Shown here: positions 56,101 through 63,395 of the stretch, piece by piece
How positions within the stretch are numbered: the stretch's first letter is position 1
Layout of the letters: every line of letters begins with the position of its first letter
Source: Psococerastis gibbosa
Lineage: Eukaryota; Arthropoda; Insecta; Psocodea; Psocidae
Length of the DNA: 64,000 nucleotides
Assembly (NCBI GenBank): GCA_963971405.1
Contig: OZ020484.1
Span: 13,764,001 to 13,828,000, forward strand
Reading direction: 5' to 3'
Notes under the pieces: model-generated
Told to the model about the DNA's origin: nothing
Databases searched by the model: none
Seen by the model: the letters and a program-made list of their open reading frames with translations, nothing else
Position numbers and translations under genes: made by a program

Positions 56101-57525
56101 GTCGGTGGAAACGCTACCTAAGTCTTGAATGTCTGCTACCACGTCATCGTTGTTGGAAATAGCCCTAGCCGGTCAATGGAATGGGCGCCATAGGTTGCAA
56201 TCAACTTAGTCTTACTGCAGCAAACCCCCAATTGCCTTTTTAATGACGCACACATCTCCACAAACTCTCAGGTAGGTAGGCCACGCAAAGGTATATCGGC
56301 TTAGATATTTCGTCCAGTGGCGGAGCGTGGGATAATAAAATTACAAGTGTAATGCTTGCAAATATTTATTTATGTCGCTAAAGTTTAAACAAAAAAAAAC
56401 GCATCATTTTACAGAGCATCTTCTTAAAAATAAAAATATTAAATAAAAACATTAGAATTCTAATGTGACGAGATCCTTAATTTTTTCTTAGACTGCGTTG
56501 ATAACATCATGCCCATATACGATCATATTTGCTCGCGGCTTCCTATGCACGCACGCATCCATGCACATGCACCCTCCGCCACTGATTTCGTCAGTTCTAG
56601 ACGGTAGGCTCAAGTGTTGAATGAGAAAAGAATCATGAATACCGCCCTAAGAAGTATTTAAGAAATGTGCACCCAATACAATTAGTTTTATTTAAGGCTA
56701 AGAAAAATTCGGGACGTTTATTTTAATGGAGATGGAGTTCAAAAGAATAAGAGATAACCTACTTAATGGACTTCTTAATTACGATGTCTCCCGACTAATT
56801 AGCTTCAATATTGCCCAGCACACTGCAAGCGCGGGCATTCTCAAACATCAAAGAGTCCAGAGAGTTAAAATATGAAAGGGGATCATTATAGGTTACCGGC
56901 AGTTTTGGTTGAGTAAATTGAGTTCAATTGTATCCCATTTTTAAGTAGCCTACTAAGTAGCCTATAATCAGGACTGCGAAGTTCAAAATCGGACAAGACG
57001 CAAAATGTAATTTTATCCAAGTTAGTGTCAATTTTTTTTTTTTGAAACTCCCATTTTACCATGTTTAATTTGAATTTTCTGTAAAAAAAAAAAAAAAATA
57101 CAATTTTTTTCATCGCTAGCAAATAAGATTGTGTGAGCATGGTGTTATCAACGCAGTCAAATAAAATTAAGCATCTCGTCACGTTAGAAATCAAATGTTT
57201 TTCACATGTTTACTTATTAAGAAGATAGAACAAGCTACATAAAATGATATGTGTTTTCTTTTTTTTAAACTTAAATAACCATTATACTCGCCATTATCCC
57301 ACGCTCCGTCAATGGTATATTATGGTATTGTAAAGGTGTATACATGTAAATATTAACTATGCAAATTTACTCACCATCTCTATAAGGTAGGAAAGGTTCA
57401 GCCCATCGGTATGTGTCCTGCCTGGTTATGAATGAATCTCTGAAGTAGACGAACATCCAAGAAACTCCAACCATACTGTAGATACCGATGAGGGCCTGAG
57501 ATAGAAGTAAAGCGATCCCAATGCC
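26140..57525 (-). CDS. SLC6-family (neurotransmitter:sodium symporter-like) transporter, 3' nine exons
   Basis: Exons in transcript order: 57375-57525, 55361-55558, 42921-43138, 42403-42556, 33336-33589, 31759-32169, 28142-28329, 27394-27557, 26140-26330. The phases join, giving 641 residues plus stop. Order: TM3 (residues 1-30), extracellular loop with sequon NQT and TM4 (51-116), TM5-TM6 (117-189), TM7 (190-240), TM8-TM9 (241-325), TM10-TM12 (326-462), then a 180-residue cytosolic tail. GIGIALLLSQALIGIYSMVG, SYGKVVYVFTLVP and VGVFVQLVPLLSIPV fit SLC6. The SLGxGFG signature expected in TM6 is replaced by TWNLLGAA, so ion coupling may be altered or lost. The tail has three PPxY motifs and ends KTLV. 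TM1-TM2 exons lie beyond the window. Drosophila bedraggled is a possible relative. The acceptor of exon 33336-33589 is the least sure: a TAG 8 bp upstream is stronger but out of phase. Its donor is GC. Confidence 0.88.
26540..26770 (-). mobile_element. LINE fragment (C-terminal)
   Basis: Minus-strand 26770-26540 reads RREEILLSRMRLGHSRLTHG followed by a CxxC-like region. This is a well known C-terminal pattern of Jockey/R1-type LINE proteins (R-x-R-x-GH-x-RLTHG). It is short, broken, and in the last intron of the SLC6 gene. Confidence 0.75.
26961..27245. mobile_element. hAT-like MITE (family 1), intact copy
   Basis: Ends CAGGGGTTCCCAACC and GAGAACCCCTG inverted; flanks ATCTAGAC and TACTAGAC agree at 6 of 8 positions, as an aged 8-bp duplication would. 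It matches 8163-8683 apart from the SINE there. Confidence 0.75.
27661..27796 (+). mobile_element. SINE-1 copy, 5'-truncated
   Basis: Carries the body GCTTCGGAGGGCATGTAAAG and the LINE-like tail (GTTGAGTATAG, stem AGGGCTTCATAGCCCT, GGCTTAGTAATTG). The tRNA head is missing. Confidence 0.8.
28375..28693. mobile_element. Foldback element, subfamily A (copy 3)
   Basis: Ends GGCGGGGTTTCCACCGACC and GGTCGGTGGAAACCCCGCC, with TAA at 28372-28374 and 28694-28696. The outer part of the right arm is shortened. It lies 45 bp upstream (in transcript sense) of an SLC6 exon acceptor, at the left edge of foldback D. Confidence 0.88.
29333..29820 (+). pseudogene. Captured cellular-type gene fragment inside foldback D
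   Basis: Frame 29333-29566 reads ALFLSEKVDPSLLTLVGERF and later LDGLRYKRFAKTV. After stops it continues with ALPPTQDAACFHSLRVYHLI (about 29575-29640) and ends near SEPQSGPSKKSRLE (about 29815). The phrase LPPT-x-AA-x-HS-RVY recurs in uncharacterised arthropod proteins as I recall them, usually in longer multi-exon or element-borne proteins. Stops at about 29564, 29650 and 29697 show that it is not functional. Source and function are unknown. Confidence 0.5.
30348..30827. mobile_element. Foldback element, subfamily C (copy 2), nested in D
   Basis: Ends GGCGCCCACTCCACATACG and CGTATGTGGAATACCCGCC, with perfect TAA duplication (30345-30347, 30828-30830). The core contains TTTTACTCTATGCCATTG and CATAGAGTAAAAT, shared with subfamily A. 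Confidence 0.9.
31177..31700 (+). mobile_element. LINE 3' end fragment
   Basis: 31177-31596 encodes a LINE C-terminus: DRRNMYDVIAVYNILSNRF, then RRKSLFYINLYRTNYLQ and a basic end. It is followed by a 3' region ending in (TTTA)n at 31670-31693. 5'-truncated, in an SLC6 intron. Confidence 0.75.
33124..33302 (-). mobile_element. SINE-1 copy, nearly full length
   Basis: On the minus strand it starts GTAGCATAGTGGTACGG (A-box-like), has GGTTGTTGGTCCGAG (decayed B box), the common body, and the tail CTAGTTGAGTGTAAG with stem AGGGCTTTATAGCCCT. Confidence 0.85.
33598..34549. other. SLC6 intron sequence with SINE-1 copy and a long G run
   Basis: 33677-33812 is a second, 5'-truncated minus-strand SINE-1 copy with the same stem tail. 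At 34005-34027 a T run is followed by about 15 consecutive G, then CCCCC, which could form a G-quadruplex or hairpin. No gene seen in the rest. Confidence 0.6.
34554..38008 (+). mobile_element. piggyBac-family DNA transposon, decayed
   Basis: The element starts CCCTTAACTTGGCGC (34554) and ends GTGCCAAGTTAAGGG (38008). Both sides are flanked by TTAG (34550-34553 and 38009-38012) rather than the usual TTAA. Subterminal palindromes of type TATCCTACAAGATAC recur at 34570, 34910, 34966 and 35020 on the left and at 37808 and 37866 on the right. The single gene inside (34724-37751) is the transposase. Confidence 0.9.
34724..37751 (+). pseudogene. piggyBac transposase, two exons, at least three frameshifts
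   Basis: Exon 1 at 34724-34759 (MAPTRSKRNPPL) joins by a GT-AG intron to exon 2 at 35213. The N-terminal third is acidic and low complexity (SEDELSDDDC) and contains near-perfect tandem repeats of about 35 residues around SSRRKRSTPVM. The DDE_Tnp_1_7 domain starts near 36290 (SPVEYFHSFFS). Candidate catalytic aspartates are in QSIDEMMVPYKG (about 36700), VYFDNFF (about 36963) and GVDLQDM (about 37305). The C-terminus is a cysteine-rich zinc finger (CRYCAKG, HCIKCKVRLC). The frame breaks near 36810, 36985 and 37290, so no full-length enzyme can be made. Catalytic residues survive, so inactivation looks fairly recent. Confidence 0.92.
38013..39106. other. SLC6 intron, nothing firmly recognised
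   Basis: AT-rich sequence with short inverted motifs (for example CTGTTTCCGTAT-like and ATCTTACAAATG repeats near 38630-38675) but no gene, RNA or assignable element. A run of about 14 C lies at 38549-38562. Confidence 0.45.
39293..42069 (+). mobile_element. pogo-like (Tc1/mariner superfamily) DNA transposon, near intact
   Basis: Inverted ends GGGGAGACCTAGGATA (39293) and its near complement ending GGTCTCCCC (42069), with TA duplicated at 39291-39292 and 42070-42071. The motif GGATACTTGATCCC and variants (GATCAAGTATCC) recur near both ends (39320, 39660-39710, 41827-41885, 42045-42060), as expected of transposase binding sites. Length is 2777 bp. Confidence 0.95.
39752..41767 (+). pseudogene. 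pogo-like transposase with a single in-frame stop
   Basis: The frame starts MPRVYKPKEG at 39752 (chosen over an upstream ATG at 39737) and runs 671 codons with one TAA at 40046-40048. N-terminal helix-turn-helix: YDPKKVMQAVEEA, then GTARKFGINVMTLKRMV. DDE_1 catalytic core: NCDETGV (about 40292), IMDNHETH (about 40625), and HKLQPLDRGVYGPLK (about 40722), a DDD set. A lysine/glutamate-rich linker and acidic serine stretch follow. A C-terminal beta-rich region (NFIIVKL, YVAKIIDIGDDGLLKVIFAK) resembles endings seen in other insect pogo-type transposases. Apart from the one stop, the gene is intact. Confidence 0.93.
43162..43577. mobile_element. Foldback element, subfamily A/C intermediate, right end lost
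   Basis: Left end GCGCTTATTCCACCTACG; arms pair over TCAATAGTAAATGTGGTATT and its complement at 43547-43572. The core carries TTTACTCTATGATCATTGAT. The outer right arm is missing about 25 bp. It begins 22 bp upstream (in transcript sense) of the SLC6 exon 42921-43138 acceptor. Confidence 0.75.
43578..44837. other. SLC6 intron with a half foldback and G/C runs
   Basis: 44176-44262 is the left half of a subfamily C foldback (GGCGCTCATTCCACATAC, TGACGTCAAAATGACG). 44346-44403 has several runs of 7-10 G followed by runs of C, a strong hairpin or G-quadruplex candidate. 43730-43790 and 43860-43925 are diverged tandem-like copies around CTCTTT(A)TTGGNACAATAAAA. No gene except the possible leader of the coiled-coil gene near 44780. 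Confidence 0.5.
44838..46460 (+). CDS. Intronless coiled-coil protein of unknown function, 540 residues
   Basis: An unbroken 541-codon frame lies antisense within an SLC6 intron. The start ATG at 44838 follows an A-rich context, and no upstream in-frame extension is obvious. Residues 1-300 are charged and helical with heptad-like leucines (KIQRLQDGQLKW, EEEKRKKLADLV, NKRRRLLSLKQYW), predicting a long coiled coil. About 330-440 has a compact helical segment (LRLRAVLFSVHKCLEEALFL, then YHKRRDFAYQRRKELLEFI). The C-terminal 90 residues are acidic and serine-rich (DEDFEHSADSEDN, SLDWESDWSG). No signal peptide, membrane segment or transposase motif. I do not recognise the family; cytoskeletal or ciliary coiled-coil proteins are a guess. 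A conserved retrocopy is possible. Confidence 0.75.
   Translation: MNKKRENRPDHKGEILTETMKIMYENTIQFIRSKIQRLQDGQLKWADETKNIQDKMTLLEKEKQSSIDGLKSGLNELTEIKFEKRRTCHDLQVALKEDMEMYEQKVINVGKEIVVNEEEKRKKLADLVFEVNNIKNSIKNKSYLSEELNKRRRLLSLKQYWHEEKLDNIQDAHTIRVQKIKIEAEDNIGELLTLVGKGIFWEDRRMKFGLHKGSRKHNPFAPITTDIEVQLSMSLQRTSKESSRLTTQLSQNKGNYLTKFIEIIQKIKKKSLKSLGKLKIAEANKYLEDEITRSSEYIKMARESIADLKRQEKLCNDTLRDLILSSSEIKFRSKLALDLVKDEVEIVSSAMGSTTEDKAVNVIISAPLKADAEGNEELALRLRAVLFSVHKCLEEALFLYTVGLGVFPDEKNLSDQERYERYHKRRDFAYQRRKELLEFIIQILAHAHSRETCKKETVIETVKSVSDEDFEHSADSEDNPSIPLVTDESSESLDWESDWSGSLDQLGVIPADYDYGDREEVTSKSSLGTIQNLDVMFGEN
46461..46962. other. 3' flank of the coiled-coil gene
   Basis: AT-rich, no second gene seen. 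Contains small palindromic repeats (GCATTTATTAGTAATT, GGATCCTATACGGTATAGGATC near 46743-46766). Confidence 0.45.
46963..47270. repeat. Minisatellite, 76-bp period, four copies
   Basis: Units start near 46963, 47041, 47117 and 47193. Each contains AGCGGAAGCAATATTCAGAG, CTACCCTGTGTTATGTGATT and ATTGTAGGCCTAAACC. Units 2-4 are almost identical; unit 1 is more diverged, so recent expansion came from the right-hand units. Confidence 0.92.
47271..48873. other. SLC6 intron upstream of the THAP transposase gene
   Basis: No convincing gene. Near 47940-48010 there are mirrored GATCG-rich phrases (CCCGATCGGTCGCCCCGATCG). Near 48298-48310 lies a run of about 12 G. 48390-48450 has two copies of a CACAAGNTAAGTAC phrase. 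The 5' end of the P-like element should be in this stretch, but I could not identify its terminal repeat. Confidence 0.4.
48874..53311 (+). CDS. P-element/THAP9-like transposase, three exons, intact frame
   Basis: Exons 48874-48956, 49470-49743 and 51044-53311 join in phase to 874 residues (human THAP9 has about 900). Intron 1 has a GC donor (CAG|GCAAGT). Residues 1-90 are a C2CH THAP DNA-binding domain: CSGYNC, then KKW, CSYLCSEHF and the AVPSKF end motif. About 137-175 is a leucine-zipper-like coiled coil (KRIKALKMQRLRLRQKI). It is followed by the P-transposase RNase H-like core with acidic candidates in LALIIDSMAIRAQ, LTCDGTQSN and FLDACHMLKLARN. Intron 2 contains a SINE-2 copy and a mariner-like MITE. 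No frameshift or stop was found. It could be an active P-like transposon or a domesticated gene; terminal repeats were not found. It lies antisense in an SLC6 intron. Confidence 0.9.
49879..50035 (+). mobile_element. SINE-2 copy
   Basis: Starts TCGACTTCGATGGCCAGGTG, contains GCGATCGGAGTCGTGTCG, and ends with CATTCATTGCATTGTTTGTA-like sequence. It lies in intron 2 of the THAP transposase gene. Confidence 0.78.
50115..50562. mobile_element. mariner-like MITE with TA duplication
   Basis: Terminal CAGGGTGTTCCAGACCACCC and inverted GGGTGGTCTGGAACACCCTG, with TA on both sides (50113-50114, 50563-50564). Internal arms also pair (CTCGGTTATTATGAGGAATT versus its complement near 50505), making most of the element a hairpin. 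It is non-coding; the CAGGGTGT ends and TA target fit Tc1/mariner. Confidence 0.9.
53312..54309. other. Downstream of the THAP transposase; unassigned
   Basis: 53424-53615 is an open frame (SLAERRTRRVVRKLRNS) that may be element 3' sequence or chance. 53920-54125 is GC-richer, with AGCGGGGTCGCAGGTGGCGG and phrases like the 5' region of a non-LTR element, but I cannot prove this. The right end of the P-like element was not recognised. Confidence 0.4.
54310..54479. mobile_element. hAT-like MITE (family 3) with perfect 8-bp duplication
   Basis: Ends CAGTGTCGGGTTTGGC and GCCAAACACGGCACTG inverted; GTCCGAAG is repeated exactly at 54302-54309 and 54480-54487. Non-coding, 170 bp. The 8-bp duplication and CAGTG end are hAT hallmarks. 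Confidence 0.93.
54488..55360. other. SLC6 intron, nothing recognised
   Basis: AT-rich sequence without a supported gene or element. The open frame at 54603-54812 lacks recognisable content. Confidence 0.5.
55640..55790 (-). mobile_element. SINE-2 copy, minus orientation
   Basis: On the minus strand it starts TTCGACTTCGATGGCGAGGT and includes a CGATTGGAGACGTGTCGTAA-like segment and an ending GGATACATTCATTAAATTG. It lies close to a foldback at 55808. Confidence 0.78.
55808..56189. mobile_element. Foldback element, subfamily A (copy 5)
   Basis: Ends GGTGCCCATTCCATTGACC and GGTCAATGGAATGGGCGCC, with ATA on both sides (55805-55807, 56190-56192). The arms are nearly perfect over 150 bp each. Confidence 0.9.
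56315..56584. mobile_element. hAT-like MITE (family 4) with perfect 8-bp duplication
   Basis: Ends CAGTGGCGGAGCG and (C)CTCCGCCACTG inverted; ATTTCGTC repeated exactly at 56307-56314 and 56585-56592. A reversed, longer relative appears to end at about 57314 (ATTATCCCACGCTCCG). Confidence 0.9.
56593..57374. other. SLC6 intron with a partial hAT family 4 relative
   Basis: The segment ending at about 57314 is the reverse complement of the left part of 56315-56584 with differences (shared GGAGCGTGGGATAAT and AAGTTTAAA phrases). Its other end is not clear. No gene. Confidence 0.5.
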
Positions 57526-57656
57526 CTGTAAAAAATAATTATAACAAAAATGTCAGGTAATTAGCTTAACCCTTCAGTAGCTTATTCCACTACCCGATCA
57601 CGATAGCCTATAGGATGGCACTTGGAACACTTTGTTGTTTCGAAAACTTGCGGAAG

Positions 57657-58049
57657 ACGCTTATTCCACCAACCGGCTAGGGCTAAATACAAATACGGTG
57701 ACGTGGTAACAGACATTCAAGACTTAGGCGGGGTTTCCACCGACCTCGCATTGCAGAATGCAAATGACATTGACGGAAATGTTTGTTTTACTCTATGCCA
57801 TAGTTAACATTGATCAATGGTCATAGAGTAAAATCACAAACAAACAAACTAAAATTAAAAAATGGCGTCATGGGATATGTTAAGTACAAACATTTTAATA
57901 GATTTCTATAAAGAGAAAAATTCTAATTTCCGTCAGTGTCATTTGCATTCTGCAATACGAGGTCGGTGGAGGCCCGCCTAAGTCTTGAATGTCTGCTACC
58001 ACGTCACCGTATTTGTATTTAGCACTAGCAGGTCTGTGGAATATGCGCC
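57657..58049. mobile_element. Foldback element, subfamily A (copy 6)
   Basis: ACGCTTATTCCACCAACCGG pairs with the region ending GGTCTGTGGAATATGCGCC; inner GGCGGGGTTTCCACCGACC and the shared core are present. The terminal bases are diverged, so the exact ends are approximate. Confidence 0.85.
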
Positions 58050-59230
58050 TAAGCGGAACACCCAGTTAATTCGTTTTTTTATAAGTTTTCAAAGTGCTAT
58101 CCTATCTTGGTCGGGCACTGAGGATGTCAGGCCAAATGAGTTCCAAAACTGTGGCCAATTGGCATAAGTCACGGCCACAAACAATATCTCAAAACTAAGA
58201 TGAACATTTCTTTTACTTTGTGACACCCTACGATCGATTTTCCGACATATCGTATCCGCGTTGATGCCCTTTTAGGGAGATTCATCTACCTATTGAGACG
58301 GCGACCAATGTTCAACTTCCGGAAAATTTCTGGAAGTTGTTTTCATTTCATGACCCCCTGAGCCTAAAACCACACTCCGTTCAAAATGTTACATGTATAT
58401 TATTATACTGTATGTATATCGATTTTAGGAAACACTCTAACTTCCGGAAATATAATCTGATTTTGGTGAAACTTGGCACAAAAATTGATCACACAAATGT
58501 CTTGATCGAGTTTGTTTACCAGCTAGATCCATTATTTAGTTACAAGATGGCGGCCGATTGAAACCGTATATAATTCATATCTCAGTTAATATTGGTCGCA
58601 GGGGAATGAAATAAAATCTTACTGAAAGCCCGTATTATTATCTACGATAATGGTAATTGACACGTTTTACTACAAATCAACTATAACAAGATGGTGTCTA
58701 GTCAAAGTGAAAATAATTTCATAAGTAAAAGTTCATAGTCTCGTCGTCATTGTGGTTCGAAATTTGGAACACAAAAGTGTTTTGCGTGGTGATGTTGTGG
58801 TCGGGAGTATTTTTTATTATTTTTTATTATATACATAGCGTATAGGTAGCGTAGAGGAAAAGCAGGGTCTGCGGAATCTCCCTACACCTGATCGGCCAGA
58901 GCCGAAAGGGATTTTAACATCTAGTATAGAATACAGAAGCTTTGTAGTTTTGTATACAACCGTTGAGCAAAACAGTCCTAAGTGTTTATATCAGCATAGG
59001 GAAAATGCATTGGGAGTAAGGCAACACAAGAAGTTGCAGATGATATTTTTTCAGTGTCACACAGTACCAAAACATTTCAGTTTGCTTGGACTATATGTAT
59101 GTATATATTATACAGTACATATAGGCCCAATTTTTTATTATTATGCTTATTACCCATTCTTGTAAAGCCTATTGCCCGACCCCTGTCCGTCCCGACATTA
59201 GACCTAGCCAGTCTAAGTAAGTCTGAGTAT
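58050..59230. other. No gene recognised; presumed 5' intron of the SLC6 gene
   Basis: Both strands were read for SLC6 TM1/TM2 sequence (a GxxxGxGNxWRFPY-like motif) and none was seen. No other gene is evident, so the missing exons are probably beyond 64000. Confidence 0.5.
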
Positions 59231-59614
59231 GGCGCCCATTCCATTGACCGGCTAGGGCTATTTCCAAAAACGGTGACGTGGTAGCAGACATTCAAGACTT
59301 AGGTGACGTCTCCACCGACCTCGCATTGCAGAATGCAAATGACATTGACGGAAATTAGAATTTTTCTTTTTATAGAAATCTATTAAAATGTTTGTACTTA
59401 ACATATCCCATGACGCCATTTTTTAGTTTTAGTTTGTTTGTTTGTGATTTTTCTGTATGATCATTGATCAATTTTAACTATGGCATAGAGGAAAATAATC
59501 ATTTCCGTCAATTCTACAATGCGAGGTCGGTGGAAACCCCGCCTAAGTCATGAATGTCTGCTACCACGTCACCGTTTTTGGAAATAGCCCTAGCCGGTCA
59601 ATGGAATGGGCACC
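59231..59614. mobile_element. Foldback element, subfamily A (copy 7)
   Basis: Ends GGCGCCCATTCCATTGACC and GGTCAATGGAATGGGCACC, flanked by TAT on both sides (59228-59230, 59615-59617). Confidence 0.9.
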
Positions 59615-59629
59615 TATACAACGTGAAAA

Positions 59630-60013
59630 GGCGCCCATTCCATTGACCGGCTAGGGCTATTTCCAAAAACAGTGACGTGGTAGCAGACATTCAAGACTTA
59701 GGCGGGGTTTCCACCGATCTCGCATTGCAGAATGCAAATGACATTGATGGAAATTAGAATTTTTCTTTTTATAGAAATCTATTAAAATGTTTCTACTTAA
59801 CATATCCCATGACGCCATTTTTTAGTTTTAGTTTGTTTGTTTGTGATTTTACTGTATGATCATTGATCAATTTTAACTATGGCATAGAGGAAAATAAACA
59901 TTCCCGTCAATTCTGCAATGCGAGGTCGGTGGAAACGCCACCTACGTCTTGAATGTCTGCTACCACGTCACCGTTTTTGGAAATAGCCTAAGCCGGTCAA
60001 TGGAATGGGCACC
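59630..60013. mobile_element. Foldback element, subfamily A (copy 8)
   Basis: Same ends and length (384 bp) as the copy 15 bp to its left, and very similar throughout. AAA borders both sides. Confidence 0.9.
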
Positions 60014-60308
60014 AAACTGATTGGTACCCTAGCTTTAGGGGCCTACCTACTTTTTTTAATGACATTTAAATATTTAATAGCCTAGAAAACATACGCTTCC
60101 ATGGCTGACAGAAAGACAACGCAATGATGTTATGGTCAGTTTACTTTAGAATAAGGTTCACGTCCGATTAAGTTTCAAGCTTCAATGCTTCAGATAAAGC
60201 ACCTCCTCTATAGGTTGTTGCTACTGCTATTGTACCTTAGCCTAGCCCTATTATCAAGACGCCACATGAATTTGTTTGGCACTTCAAACAGAGGCGCTGG
60301 ATACCTTA

Positions 60309-60688
60309 GCCGCCCATTCCACCGACCGGCTAGGGATATCTACAAAAACGGTGACGTGGTAGCAGACATTCAAGACTTAGGCGGGTTTCCATCGATCTCG
60401 CATTGCAGAATGCAAATGACATTGACGGAAATGTTGGTTTTTCTTTTTATAGAAATCTATTAAAATGTTTGTAATTAACATATCCCATGAAGCCATTTTT
60501 TAATTTTAGTTTGTTTGTGATTTTACAGTATGATCATTGATCAATTTTAACTATGGCATAGAGGAAAACAAACATTTCATTTGCATTCTGCAATGCGAGA
60601 TCGGTGGAATCGCCACCTATGTCTTGAATGTCTGCTACCACGTCACCGTTTTTGTAAATAGCCCTAGCAGGTCGGTGGAAGGGGCGCC
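60309..60688. mobile_element. Foldback element, subfamily A (copy 9)
   Basis: Left end GCCGCCCATTCCACCGACCG, right end GGTCGGTGGAAGGGGCGCC; TTA on the left, TAA on the right. Core as in the other A copies. Confidence 0.88.
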
Positions 60689-60766
60689 TAAAGGAAGGGG
60701 GCATGGATTTCATCTGCTATATGCTATGCTATATACATGAATTTTCACCATTATGCCACTGGCTCA

Positions 60767-60942
60767 GGCGGCCATTCCACTTGTCAATATTACGTCATTT
60801 ATGCATCAATAATAAGTCTCTACCATATTATAACTTAATTTATAATAGATAAGTTAAGTATCTACATAACATTCTCCTTAAAACAAAACTCATCAATTAT
60901 TGATGGACAAATGACGGAATATTGACATGTGGAATAGCCGCC
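60767..60942. mobile_element. Foldback element, subfamily B (copy 2)
   Basis: Ends GGCGGCCATTCCACTTGTCA and TGACATGTGGAATAGCCGCC; core AATAAGTCTCTACCATATTA as in the copy at 16439. Confidence 0.88.
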
Positions 60943-61518
60943 TATGCTCGCCGTGGCATTTGGAAACACATTGTTTCAAGTTGAAACTGCAGTGACACAG
61001 CAGACCAGAGAACAATCATGATCCATTTTCGATTTATTAAAATTTAATTTAATTCAATCTAATTTAAACTTAATGTGCATTATTTGTTGCCTTGATACAG
61101 CTGTTTCGATAACAGTATATGGTTACGATACACGGGGATGTAACCAGTAAAAAAATCTGCATTTCTTACATGACTTCACCATCACCTTCCCTGAGATTAT
61201 TATAGGCCTACTATTAACATCGGCGAAAGTATAAAGTACAATGAATGCAAATGACATGCTTTGTTCTGATTGATCTGGGAAAATATTAGCACTGTACCTA
61301 CCCGAACACATATTGATTGATGGACATTCGTGAATAAGTATACGTGATGCAACAATGTGTGGGATTTCATATTATCCCATTGTAACCATCACATATAATC
61401 GGATGCACTTATGTGTGAGTAGAATAAGTAACAATCATATGAGTAGGCCTACTTAAGTTATAACTTTATGCCGGAAACGGTAATTTTTTTGTCCTATAAT
61501 GCATTGATGTACACTTAT
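60943..61518. other. Nothing recognised between foldbacks
   Basis: AT-rich, no supported gene. A short minus-strand frame at 61123-61311 has no recognisable content. Confidence 0.5.
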
Positions 61519-61806
61519 GGCGCCCATTCCACATACGTACAATGTCAATGCAAATTATGAAATTGAAGGGCATTTCAATTTTACTCTATGCCATTGTTAA
61601 AATTGATCAATTATCAATTGATCATAGAGTAAAATCACAAACAATGAGAATATAGAATATTAGAAGTTCTTTGGTAAAATCAAAAACAAACAAACTAAAA
61701 TTAAAAAATGGCGTCATGGGATATGACAAGTACAACTATTTTAATCGATTTCTTTAAAAAGAACGCATTTCTGTATAAAAATTATAAAAATTATAATAAG
61801 GATTAA
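61519..61806. mobile_element. Foldback element, subfamily C (copy 3), right arm missing
   Basis: The left arm and core match 30348-30620 closely (GGCGCCCATTCCACATACG, ATGAAATTGAAGG, AAGAACGCATTTCTGTATAA). The sequence stops at GGATTAA, where a subfamily A copy begins. The right part does not resume after that copy. Confidence 0.82.
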
Positions 61807-62188
61807 GGTGCCCATTCCATTGACCGGCTAGGGCTATTTCCAAAACGGTGACGTGGTAGCAGACACTCAAGACTTAGGTGGCGTTTCCATCGACCTCGCA
61901 TTGCAGAATTGACGGAAATGTTTATTTTCCTCTATGTCATAGTTAAAATTGATCAATGATCATACAATAAAATCCCAAACAAACAAACTAAAATTAAAAA
62001 ATGGCTTCATGGGATATGTTAATTACAAACATTTTAATAGATTTCTATAAAAAGAAAAACAAACATTTCCGTCAATGTCACTTGCAATCTGCAATGCGAG
62101 GTCGGTGGAGACGCCACCTAAGTCTTGAGTGTCTGCTACCACGTTACCGTTTTGGAAATAGCCCTAGCCGGTCGGTGGAATGGGCGCC
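61807..62188. mobile_element. Foldback element, subfamily A (copy 10), abutting a C element
   Basis: Ends GGTGCCCATTCCATTGACC and GGTCGGTGGAATGGGCGCC, with TAA on both sides (61804-61806, 62189-62191). Confidence 0.9.
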
Positions 62189-62365
62189 TAAGAGGAATTT
62201 CTCATTACTGTTTTTAGTAGTGGTGTGTTTAAATTTTGATTACAGTAAAACGTAACTACATTTTTTAAAACTTTTTTTCACACAGTAAGTTACAACAAAA
62301 CCAATACCTAGTGACTAGACAATTCGTATTCGGTATCATTCAAGTGTGTCTTAAATTTTGCCACT

Positions 62366-62399
<34 letters not shown>

Positions 62400-62412
62400 G
62401 AATAACATGTTA
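62189..62412. other. Spacer with a 30-bp T run
   Basis: 62367-62396 is an uninterrupted T tract. It could be the A tail of a minus-strand retroposon; no body was recognised. Confidence 0.45.
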
Positions 62413-62600
62413 GGCGGCTATTTCACTTGTCAATATTCCGTCATTTATGCATCAATAATAAGTCTCTAACATATTATAACTCAATTTATAATATTATATA
62501 TTATATATTATAAGTACCTACATAATAGCCTCATTAAAACAAAAATCTGATCCATTATTGTTGCACAAATGACGGAATATTGACAAGTGGAATAGACGCC
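62413..62600. mobile_element. Foldback element, subfamily B (copy 3)
   Basis: Ends GGCGGCTATTTCACTTGTCA and TGACAAGTGGAATAGACGCC; TTA on the left and TAA on the right; the loop has extra ATATTATAT palindromes. Confidence 0.88.
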
Positions 62601-62811
62601 TAAATAAATGTTGGAAAATAGCGTTCTTTTGTACTTCTGAAAACATGATTCCAAAATATTTTGCTAACAAAATCCACGTAAAGAAATGACGTCAAACCCC
62701 AATGAATTGATTATTTGGACCCATCATGTGAATCTTCTGATTGGCTTGATTGGTGCGTAAACATAACTGTAAGTAATTCCACGTTCCACACTTCCACTAG
62801 TTCAATGAAAT

Positions 62812-63310
62812 GTTACAATTTAGGGGCCGAGCATTGCATTTCTTAGAGGCAGAAATTTTATTTTTGAAACATGTGAGGGGGGTCAATAGAAGCTTAACCT
62901 CAAGTTTGTGGGGTCGCCACGCTTGTCCCCCGGCCGCCATCTTAGAAAAAGGGGTGTAAACCTTTTTTTCGCGGTATCTCGGAAACTATGCGTCTTACAA
63001 AAAATTTGTAAGGACCTAATTTATGGCAAATTATTTTGCCTACAAATATGTTTTATATAACTTTTCGCCCTAAATTAAATATTAAAGAAGTAATAAGCAA
63101 AAAAGTAAGAAAAGTTTTATAACAATTTTCTTTTTTGCTCTATAACATTTTTTTTTATACATTTTACAAAAAAATTACCTCAAATCAATATTGTAGATGA
63201 TCTTTTGAGGAAAATTTTTTTTCTATAACTTTTTTTATTTCATTCATTAAAAACGCTGTTACAGCGCTCTAAAGTCGACCGGGCTCGTCAATGTTCATGA
63301 GAATCCAGTC
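62812..63310 (+). mobile_element. Single arm of foldback D
   Basis: Colinear with the left arm of 28697-29220 (GTTACAATTTA, GAGGGGGGTCAATAGAAGCT, AGATGATCTTTTGAGGAAAA), with no matching right arm or captured fragment. Either half an element remains or this is a related element of non-foldback type. Confidence 0.8.
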
Positions 63311-63395
63311 TCAAAGATAAGAAATGGTCTGTAGAAGTGTTCATAAAAATTTACATACAATACAATTTCTCACCTGCTGAAATATTATAGTATTA

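Noticed and set aside
56593-57314. Full-length autonomous hAT element
   Set aside because: One end resembles the family 4 MITE, but no second end, duplication or transposase could be found.
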